In this document: piece after piece, positions 7,840-13,856 of the stretch
Numbering within the stretch: the first letter of the stretch is position 1
How the letters are laid out: each line of letters starts with the position of its first letter
IMG/VR virus record: IMGVR_UViG_3300043444_000267
Location: 1-21,787 of that record
Length of the DNA: 21,787 nt
Strand: one strand, 5' to 3'
DNA from: a virus
Position numbers and translations under genes: made by a program
The notes under the pieces: model-generated
What the model was told of the DNA's origin: nothing
The model's input: only the letters and a program-made list of their open reading frames with translations
The model's database searches: none

Positions 7840-8412
7840 ATGAGTGCAACCTCTGCTCCGTTCGGCCTGCGCCCTGCGTTCCATCCCTCTGGTCTGGATC
7901 GCGCTCAGGCGCTTGCTGGCGGTATCGCGTCGGGCTACGGCACCGACATTCTGAAAGGCCAACCGGTCAAGCTCAATTCCAGCGGCGTCCTCGTTGTCGC
8001 CGCCGCAGGCGATGCCTTCCAAGGCGCATTCGCTGGCGTGGAGTGGACTGACACCACTGGTCGTCGTCGCGTCTCGAACAACTGGCCTGCCTCTACGGCA
8101 TACCAGACCGGTTCGTGCGTCGCCTACTTCTACAACGATCCCAACATCGTGTATGAAATCCAGTGCGACGGCTCGCTGGCACAGACCTCTGTCGGTGACA
8201 TGGCTGATCTGAGCAACACCACTGCTGGCTCGACCGTTACCGGTCTGTCGCAATGCACACTGTCCTCGACCCTCGTGGGCGCAGGCAACAGTGCTCAGAT
8301 GCTGATCCGTGATCTGGCTCCCTACCCCGACAATGCTTGGGGCGATGCGTACACGATTGTGCGCGTAACCATCAACGAGTCGCAGTTCAATGCGTCCGTG
8401 AACGCTATCTAA
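7840..8412 (+). CDS. Putative capsid decoration-like structural protein
   Basis: The 190-residue protein (MSATSAPFGLRPAFHPSG...) is rich in Ser, Thr, Gly, Ala and Val with a predicted all-beta character, and is immediately followed by the coat gene. The phrases GDAFQGAFAGVEWTDTTGRR and AYFYNDPNIVYEIQCDGSLA recur, as I remember, in a family of phage virion proteins encoded just before the coat protein. A decoration or cement role is inferred from that position and the beta-rich make-up. A frame start at GTG 7813 is possible, but ATG 7840 is preferred because AAGGAG (7829-7834) sits five bases ahead of it. Confidence 0.72.
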   Translation: MSATSAPFGLRPAFHPSGLDRAQALAGGIASGYGTDILKGQPVKLNSSGVLVVAAAGDAFQGAFAGVEWTDTTGRRRVSNNWPASTAYQTGSCVAYFYNDPNIVYEIQCDGSLAQTSVGDMADLSNTTAGSTVTGLSQCTLSSTLVGAGNSAQMLIRDLAPYPDNAWGDAYTIVRVTINESQFNASVNAI

Positions 8413-8428
8413 GAAAGGAGAGTGAATC

Positions 8429-9343
8429 ATGGCCGCTCCGATGCGCAGTACCGACTTTCGCTCGATTGTCGAACCCATCCTGAACGAGTGCTTTGACGGC
8501 GTGTACGACCAACGTACCGACGAATGGAGCCGTGTCTTCCGTGAACAAGAAGGCATCCCTCGTAACTACCACGAAGAACCCGTCCTGTACGGTTTTGGTG
8601 CCGCTCCCCAGTTGCCTGACGGCTCGCCTGTCAGCTACCAACAGGGTGGTGTGCTCTTCCTCAAGCGCTACGTCTACAACGTGTATGGTCTGGCCTTCGC
8701 GCTGACCAAAGTGCTGGTGGAAGACGGTGACCACATCCGTATCGGTCAGGTGTACGCTCGTCACCTCGCCCAGTCCCTGATCGAGACCAAGGAAACGCTG
8801 TCTGCCAACGTGCTGAACCGCGCTTTCAACGCCTCGTACCCCGGTGGCGACGGCGTGGCACTGAACAGCGCTTCGCACCCCATCGTCAACGGTACCGCCA
8901 GCAACCTGCTGGCCACTGCCGCCAACCTGTCTCAGACCTCTCTCGAGCAGATGTTGATCCAGATCCGTCAGGCTGTGGACAACAACGGCAAGAAGATCCG
9001 TCTGGTGCCCCGCCAACTGGTGGTCGCTCCGGGCAACGTCTTCCAAGCCGAAGTTCTGCTGAAGAGCGTTCTGCGCTCTGGCAACGCGAACAACGACATC
9101 AACCCCATCAAGTCGATTGGCTTGCTGGACGAGGGTGCCGCTGTGATCTCGCGTTTGACCAGCGCGACCGCATGGTGGGTGCAGACCGATGCTCCTGAAG
9201 GCATGAAGCTGATGATGCGCCGTCGTCTTGAGAAAACCATGGAAGGTGACTTCGAAACCGACACCATGCGTTACAAGGCAACGGAGCGTTACGACGTTGG
9301 CTTCACTGACTGGCGTGCCATGTACGGCACTCCGGGCGTCTAA
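8429..9343 (+). CDS. Major capsid protein (HK97-fold type)
   Basis: The 304-residue protein matches the coat proteins of related environmental phages: STDFRSIVEPILNECFDG near the N-terminus, an extended-loop-like region (about 45-85), the characteristic GDGVALNSASHPIVNG (140-155), a spine-helix-like LSQTSLEQMLIQIRQAVDNN and a C-terminal DTMRYKATERYDVGFTDWR. It would form the icosahedral shell. No N-terminal delta domain is evident, which agrees with a separate scaffold gene. A strong AAAGGAG (8414-8420) precedes the start by eight bases, as expected for the most abundant virion protein. A stable UUCG hairpin follows the stop codon. Confidence 0.9.
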   Translation: MAAPMRSTDFRSIVEPILNECFDGVYDQRTDEWSRVFREQEGIPRNYHEEPVLYGFGAAPQLPDGSPVSYQQGGVLFLKRYVYNVYGLAFALTKVLVEDGDHIRIGQVYARHLAQSLIETKETLSANVLNRAFNASYPGGDGVALNSASHPIVNGTASNLLATAANLSQTSLEQMLIQIRQAVDNNGKKIRLVPRQLVVAPGNVFQAEVLLKSVLRSGNANNDINPIKSIGLLDEGAAVISRLTSATAWWVQTDAPEGMKLMMRRRLEKTMEGDFETDTMRYKATERYDVGFTDWRAMYGTPGV

Positions 9344-9351
9344 ATAAAGTT

Positions 9352-9369
9352 GGGGGGCTTCGGCTCCCC
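9352..9369 (+). terminator. UUCG hairpin after the major capsid gene (attenuator or partial terminator)
   Basis: GGGGGGC (9352-9358) pairs with GCTCCCC (9363-9369) around a TTCG tetraloop, giving seven pairs with one G-T wobble. The downstream bases are GCTTCAC, without a real T-run, so full termination is doubtful. It may stabilise the 3' end of capsid mRNA or let only part of transcription pass. It closely resembles the complete terminator at 10946-10969. Confidence 0.65.
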
Positions 9370-9387
9370 GCTTCACAGGAGAACGAT

Positions 9388-9837
9388 ATGTCGCAAACTT
9401 ACTTCGGTTCCGCTTTGCGCTCGGGTTCCGGTACGTTGACTGACACCACTGACGGCGGTTTCGTCGTCTTGATGCAGACAACCACTGTGACCACGAACGC
9501 AGACGGCACCGCATCCAGCGCCAGCGTCGTCATCCCTTCCGGTTCTCAGATCGTTGACATCCTCATCGATCAAGTACAGAACGAGGTTGTGGGTGGTGGC
9601 TCTGCTACCGCGATCAACGCAACCGTTGGCACTGCCGCCGCTGGTACTCAGTACCTGTCGGCCACGGATGTCATCGGTGGTGGTCGCGCCGCACTGACTT
9701 TTACAGCCGCTCAGTTGGCCGCGATGGCTGACGTTGGTGCCAACACCAGCGTCTTCCTCACTGTCGATCCGAACGGAACGATCAGCACAACTCAGGGCAT
9801 CTACCGCTTCACCGTGGTATACGCTCAGAAAGGTTGA
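9388..9837 (+). CDS. Small beta-rich virion protein, unknown
   Basis: The 149-residue protein is rich in Thr, Ser, Gly, Ala and Val with alternating hydrophobic residues (GGFVVLMQTTTVTTNADG, GSQIVDILIDQVQNEV), consistent with a beta-sandwich. It ends in GIYRFTVVYAQKG. There is no signal peptide or membrane helix. AGGAG (9377-9381) six bases before the ATG supports the start. It lies just after the capsid gene and its hairpin, so a head decoration or head-completion role is likely but unproved. No named family was recognised. Confidence 0.75.
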   Translation: MSQTYFGSALRSGSGTLTDTTDGGFVVLMQTTTVTTNADGTASSASVVIPSGSQIVDILIDQVQNEVVGGGSATAINATVGTAAAGTQYLSATDVIGGGRAALTFTAAQLAAMADVGANTSVFLTVDPNGTISTTQGIYRFTVVYAQKG

Positions 9838-9845
9838 GGCGAATC

Positions 9846-10940
9846 ATGGGCCAATTCAAACCTATGGTCAAAATGATGACCACTGAGCCTTCAGTCGAAC
9901 TGAAGCTCAAAAAGGGTGGCTCCGTGAAAAAGGCTGACGGCGGCATGATGGGGGCACCCGCTCCCGCTATGCCTGCCGCGATGCCTGCTCGCGGTGGCTC
10001 CATGCCCGCCGCCGCCCCCGGCAAGCCGTCCATGATGGCTCGCCGTCGTGCGATGAAGGGTATGCCTGCAGGTGCTGGCCCAGCCGCGCCTGTCGGCATG
10101 GCCGCTCGCATGATGAAGGAAGGCGGCGAATCCAAAGCCGAGCACAAGTCGGAAATGGCCAAGATGGCCAAGACCGCCAAAGCGCTCAAAGAGCATGCCG
10201 ACAAACCCGCGTCCAAGGCCCACAAAGGCCTGAAGACCGGCGGCGTGGTCAACGGCCAAGGTGGCTTCAAAGCTGGTGGCATCATCAACACTGAAGGCCA
10301 AGGCGGCAAGTACCGCAACACCAAGATGGACACGGCTACGCCCGATCACTCGCCTGCCAAAACTGGCGGCGTGAAGATGGGCAACGGCGGTGGCTATGCG
10401 ACTGGTGGCGTGGCGAAGGCAAACGGCGGTGGCTACAAAAAAGGTGGTGCCGCAAAAAAAGCCTACGCCACGGGGGGACTTGTTGACGACGGTCGTCCCG
10501 TGGCGATGCCCCAAGGCCGCAAGCCTGCACCGAAACCAGTGAGCATCACTGCTCTTTCGGGCACCTACAAGGCTGGCGGTAAGGTCTCTCCCACTCCCGC
10601 TCAGAAACGACTGCAAAAGTCGTTCGAGGAGGAAAACAAAGAAGCCGTGCGCGACTCCAAGCGGAACACTCGCGAGAAGTACGCAGACGGCGGATCTGTC
10701 CCTTCTGACGTTCAAGATCAGTTGATGGATGCCAAGAATGCCAAGGCATACAAGAACTGGGAGAAGTCAGAGCGTGAAGAGAACGAAGCCATGCGCGGTG
10801 CAATCCTCGGCGCTCCAAAGCGCATGATGGAGGGCATCAAAGGCCTCTTCGGCAAGAAGACACCTGAAGGCAGTGTGACCAAGACTGAAAAGTCTGTGAC
10901 TGTCACACCAGCTAAAAAGCGCGGCGGACGAGTCTGCTGA
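9846..10940 (+). CDS. Gly-Gly-motif low-complexity basic protein
   Basis: The 364-residue protein is unusual in composition. Residues 24-95 are rich in Met, Ala, Pro and Gly, and 96-130 form a Lys/Ala helix. Residues 131-212 hold closely spaced Gly-Gly motifs such as KTGGV, FKAGGI, NGGGYATGGV and YKKGGAAKK. A charged helical part (about 255-315) follows, and the end is KKRGGRVC. Similar GG motifs occur in the first large protein and in the gene at 12023. No enzyme domain or membrane segment is seen. Position suggests a virion or assembly protein; function unknown. A TTG start at 9834 is possible, but ATG 9846 with GAGG (9836-9839) is better. A seven-A run lies at 10454-10460. A complete terminator follows the gene. 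Confidence 0.75.
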   Translation: MGQFKPMVKMMTTEPSVELKLKKGGSVKKADGGMMGAPAPAMPAAMPARGGSMPAAAPGKPSMMARRRAMKGMPAGAGPAAPVGMAARMMKEGGESKAEHKSEMAKMAKTAKALKEHADKPASKAHKGLKTGGVVNGQGGFKAGGIINTEGQGGKYRNTKMDTATPDHSPAKTGGVKMGNGGGYATGGVAKANGGGYKKGGAAKKAYATGGLVDDGRPVAMPQGRKPAPKPVSITALSGTYKAGGKVSPTPAQKRLQKSFEEENKEAVRDSKRNTREKYADGGSVPSDVQDQLMDAKNAKAYKNWEKSEREENEAMRGAILGAPKRMMEGIKGLFGKKTPEGSVTKTEKSVTVTPAKKRGGRVC

Positions 10941-10945
10941 ACTTG

Positions 10946-10969
10946 GTGGGGGCTTCGGCCCCCGCTTTT
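10946..10969 (+). terminator. Rho-independent terminator
   Basis: GGGGGC (10948-10953) pairs perfectly with GCCCCC (10958-10963) around a TTCG loop. Weaker pairs extend the stem outward to about 10946 and 10965, and TTTT follows at 10966-10969. It lies just after the stop of the Gly-Gly protein and 15 bases before the next ATG. It probably separates the capsid transcript from later genes, at least in part. Confidence 0.85.
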
Positions 10970-10983
10970 AATTGGGGATAGAC

Positions 10984-11289
10984 ATGAAGGTACAGACCGT
11001 ATCAAGAACGGGAGTTGGATCGACCGACGCGATTGTGATCAACACAAACGTGACGCCGATCAACATCGGTTTTGCAGTCATTGTGACTGGAACCGTGAAC
11101 TACTCCGTGCAATTTACTTACGACGACCCCGCGACCGGCTTCACGACGTGGTTTGATGACGCGACCATCACCAGCAAGACCGGCAACGAAGATGGGTATC
11201 TGAATTTCCCGATCACCGGGCTGAAGGTGTTGGTGAACTCCGGCTCCGGCTCTGTGACCATGAAGGTTGTTCAAGCAGGGATTGCGTGA
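10984..11289 (+). CDS. Small beta-rich virion protein, unknown
   Basis: The 101-residue protein (MKVQTVSRTGVGSTD...) is Thr/Val/Ser-rich and predicted all-beta, with a NYSVQFTYDDP segment and a final VTMKVVQAGIA. ATG 10984 is preferred over an in-frame TTG at 10972 because GGGGA (10974-10978) lies about five bases ahead of it. The TGA stop overlaps the next ATG by one base (TGATG at 11287-11291), so the two are probably translated together. It is probably a head or neck structural protein; family not recognised. Confidence 0.7.
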   Translation: MKVQTVSRTGVGSTDAIVINTNVTPINIGFAVIVTGTVNYSVQFTYDDPATGFTTWFDDATITSKTGNEDGYLNFPITGLKVLVNSGSGSVTMKVVQAGIA

Positions 11290-12020
11290 TGGGCACTTAC
11301 TCCTCCGCCACTCGACAAGGTGCCTACGAGCCGTTTGACCTGCAGGTCGCTCGTGGGCAAATTGACGGCCACAGCACAGTCAACATCTACGGCTACCAGC
11401 CGAGCGTGGGCACCACGTCCATTCCAGTCTGGGAGAACGCCACGGCCTACACCTACCCGTCGTCGGCCATTACGATGTACCTGTCTGGGAGCAATGGCGA
11501 CACGGCGCAGATCCTGATCGTTGGCTTGGATGCCAGCTACGCGCCGATCTCGGAGACCGTGACCCTCAATGGCACCACGCCGGTCGCAACCACCAAGCAG
11601 TACCTGCGCATCAACTCCATGACGGTGTCGGTGGGCAGTGCCACGAACCCTGCTGGCATCGTGTACCTGAAGAATCAGGCTGGCTCGGCCACCTACGCCC
11701 AGATCAACGCTGGCGTGGGCCGCACTCAGGCGGGCATCTACACCGTGCCTGCTGGCTTCACCTATTTCCTCGAGCGAGTGAACATCTACACCTCGCTCAA
11801 CGGCAATGACTACGTCACCTACGTCAACAAGACCATCAGCCCTGCTGGCGTGGTGCAGTTGACTCAGCAAGCGCCATTCGCAACCAGCTACGAGGCCCGC
11901 CGTGTGATGCCTCGTCCATTCCTCGAGAAGACCGACATCCAGTTGATGGCCAAGGTTCAAACGGGTACTGGTGCTGTGGCAATCGCCCAAGAGGGCTATC
12001 TCATCAAGAACCCGGACTGA
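11289..12020 (+). CDS. Beta-rich phage structural protein
   Basis: The 243-residue protein has many alternating hydrophobic strands. Its phrases (FDLQVARGQIDGHSTVNIYG, SIPVWENATAYTYPSSA, YLRINSMTV, AQINAGVGRTQAGIYTVPAG) resemble a virion protein family I have seen in environmental podoviruses. There is no signal peptide or membrane helix. ATG 11289 overlaps the upstream stop codon by one base; a GTG at 11286 is a less likely start. A role in the head-tail region or as a decoration protein is inferred only from position between head and neck genes. Confidence 0.75.
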   Translation: MGTYSSATRQGAYEPFDLQVARGQIDGHSTVNIYGYQPSVGTTSIPVWENATAYTYPSSAITMYLSGSNGDTAQILIVGLDASYAPISETVTLNGTTPVATTKQYLRINSMTVSVGSATNPAGIVYLKNQAGSATYAQINAGVGRTQAGIYTVPAGFTYFLERVNIYTSLNGNDYVTYVNKTISPAGVVQLTQQAPFATSYEARRVMPRPFLEKTDIQLMAKVQTGTGAVAIAQEGYLIKNPD

Positions 12021-12022
12021 TC

Positions 12023-12427
12023 ATGCCAGCGACCAGCAAATCCCAGTTCCGCCTGATGAAGGCAGTCGAGCACAACCCCAAGATCGCCAAGAAGGTCGGG
12101 ATTAGTCCTGACATCGCGGGCGAGTTCACGCAGTCGAACAAGGGCAAGAAGGCCTACGACAAGCTCCCAGAGCGCATGAAGAAGGGTGGCCCGAGTCTGG
12201 CTGTGGGTCGCGGCGAGAAAATGCCTGTGGAGCGCGGTGCTGGCCTGACGGCCAAGGGTCGCGAAAAGTACAACCGGGAGACCGGCTCAAAATTGAAGGC
12301 TCCGCAACCCCAAGGAGGCCCTCGTCGGGACTCTTTCTGCGCGAGAATGGAGCCTGTAGCGAAAAAAAGCGACGAAGGAAGCCGTTCACGAGCCTCCATG
12401 AAGCGCTGGAACTGCCCGGGATGGTGA
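12023..12427 (+). CDS. Small basic DUF6321-like phage protein
   Basis: The 134-residue protein is basic. Its N-terminus (KSQFRLMKAVEHNPKIAKKV) resembles a short motif found in several small phage proteins, and its C-terminal half shows the DUF6321-like pattern LTAKGREKYN, APQPQGG, SFCARM and a closing SMKRWNC. A KKGG motif (53-56) echoes the Gly-Gly protein upstream. Cys 106 and Cys 131 could bind metal or cross-link. The start is two bases after the upstream stop with no clear Shine-Dalgarno, so coupling is likely. Function is unknown; DUF6321 proteins occur in structural clusters of phages, and the family name is from memory. Confidence 0.72.
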   Translation: MPATSKSQFRLMKAVEHNPKIAKKVGISPDIAGEFTQSNKGKKAYDKLPERMKKGGPSLAVGRGEKMPVERGAGLTAKGREKYNRETGSKLKAPQPQGGPRRDSFCARMEPVAKKSDEGSRSRASMKRWNCPGW

Positions 12428-12434
12428 GGTAAAC

Positions 12435-13508
12435 ATGGCTTACTCAGGAACTGTCGGCACAACCGTCATCCAAGTTCAGACCCTGATCGATCACGGGGCG
12501 CGTCGGTGCGGGAAATTGGCCGAAGAGTTGACCTCTGAGCAGGTTCTGAGTGCCCGCGAGTCGCTGTTTTTCCTGCTCTCGAACCTGATCAACATCGGCA
12601 TCCAATACTGGGCCATCGACAAGAAGGTCTACGGCCTCACTGCCGACAATTACATCTACAAATTGCCCCTCGGTGGCAACGACGTGCTCCAAGCGCTGTA
12701 CCGCAAGATGAATCGGCCCACGCCGAACAGCACTGGCGGGTACGCATCAAGCGCTGGCGGCATCGTCGGCAACGCTTTTGACTCGAACATTGACACACTC
12801 TGCACACAAACCAGCGCCAACGGCAACATCTCGGTCGACTTTGGCACCAACAACCCGGTCTATGTGGGTTCCATCGGCATCCTGCCGGGAGTTTCTGGCA
12901 CGTTCAACGCGGTTCTTGAGTATTCCGCCGACGGAATCACTTGGAGCACACTTTACGACCCCGGCGAGACCGTCTGGGTCAACGATGAATGGCTCTGGTA
13001 CGACATTGAAGCTGGCCAAACCGTCCAGTTCTACCGAATCCGCGAGACTGGTGGCAACACCCTAGTCTTGCGCGAGCTTTTCTTCGGCAACAACTCGACC
13101 GAAGTGACCATGGCTCGCCTGAACCGGGACGATTACACCAACCTGCCCAACAAAAACTTCACGGCCAACCAGCCGTACCAGTACTGGTTCAACCGCACCA
13201 TCCCTCAAGCCGAAATTTGGCTCTGGCCGGTGCCCTCTGACCCCTTCATCCAGATGACGGTGTGGTACTCGCGCCAGATCATGGACGTGGGCGACCTGTA
13301 CGGTGAGTTGGAGATCCCCGCACGGTGGTTCTTGGCCGTGCAATCCATGCTGGCCCACCAGATGAGCATCGAGTTGCCCGGTGTGGCGCTGGATCGCATC
13401 ACCTATCTCGAGGGTCAGGCCGAGAAATACCTCAACCAAGCCGAGCAGGAAGAGCGCGACAAGTCGCCGATCTACTTCGCGCCCGGTATCGGCGTCTACA
13501 CGAGGTAA
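12435..13508 (+). CDS. Neck/head-tail adaptor protein (P22 gp4-like) with inserted beta-sandwich
   Basis: The 357-residue protein reads as two helical halves of a short-tailed phage neck or packaged-DNA-stabilising adaptor. Residues 1-92 include RESLFFLLSNLINIGIQYWA and 222-357 include IWLWPVPSDPFIQMTVWYSR, the pattern of gp4-like proteins that close the portal after packaging. Between them, about residues 95-220 form a separate beta-rich unit: ISVDFG, VYVGSIGILPG, VLEYSADGITWSTLYDP and FYRIRETGG. That order resembles discoidin (F5/8 type C) carbohydrate-binding domains. The insert would sit on the outside of the neck. The start has TGAGGT (12425-12430) ahead of it. The gene lies between head and fibre genes, as expected for a podovirus neck. 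Confidence 0.82.
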   Translation: MAYSGTVGTTVIQVQTLIDHGARRCGKLAEELTSEQVLSARESLFFLLSNLINIGIQYWAIDKKVYGLTADNYIYKLPLGGNDVLQALYRKMNRPTPNSTGGYASSAGGIVGNAFDSNIDTLCTQTSANGNISVDFGTNNPVYVGSIGILPGVSGTFNAVLEYSADGITWSTLYDPGETVWVNDEWLWYDIEAGQTVQFYRIRETGGNTLVLRELFFGNNSTEVTMARLNRDDYTNLPNKNFTANQPYQYWFNRTIPQAEIWLWPVPSDPFIQMTVWYSRQIMDVGDLYGELEIPARWFLAVQSMLAHQMSIELPGVALDRITYLEGQAEKYLNQAEQEERDKSPIYFAPGIGVYTR

Positions 13509-13510
13509 CC

Positions 13511-13855
13511 ATGCCGCGATTCCTTGACACCGAAGGCCTCTCAGACATCGCCATCGCCGTATGCGACCGATGCAAGATGAAGCGCGTCCACGCGGAGATG
13601 CGCCCAGACCCCAATTTCCCGGGTCTGCAGGTCTGCGGCCAAGGATGCGCTGACGAGTTCGACCCCTACCGCCTGCCAGCCCGCAAAACCGAACGGATAA
13701 CGATTCGGTTTCCGCGCCCTGATGTGTCGGTGGCCGTCGATCCCAACAACCTGACGGTCGGGGAGGCCTACGGCGGCACGGTGATCTCCACAGAGGGGAA
13801 CACTGACACGCCTGAGAACAACGGCAACCTCGACGGACTCGAGATCCAGCCCTGA
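13511..13855 (+). CDS. Putative zinc-binding small phage protein
   Basis: The 114-residue protein has four cysteines spaced CxxC (18, 21) and CxxxC (42, 46), a zinc-ribbon-like arrangement. A conserved DEFDPYRLPARKTERITIRF segment follows, then a disordered Asn/Thr/Glu-rich tail. Similar proteins starting MPRFLDT recur between neck and fibre genes in related phages, as I remember them. The frame is open further left inside the previous gene, but ATG 13511 with GAGG (13502-13505) is the natural start. It could be a small structural or assembly protein; function unknown. Confidence 0.75.
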   Translation: MPRFLDTEGLSDIAIAVCDRCKMKRVHAEMRPDPNFPGLQVCGQGCADEFDPYRLPARKTERITIRFPRPDVSVAVDPNNLTVGEAYGGTVISTEGNTDTPENNGNLDGLEIQP

Positions 13856-13856
13856 C

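Noticed and set aside
10454-10460. Seven-A run in -1 slippery phase within the Gly-Gly protein
   Set aside because: It sits between lysine codons, the -1 frame ends after eight codons (TGA 10484-10486) and no stimulatory structure was evident, so programmed frameshifting is not supported.
13325-13510. Earlier start for the zinc-binding protein
   Set aside because: The extension would overlap the neck adaptor by more than 180 bases and reads as its shadow; ATG 13511 has a proper ribosome site.
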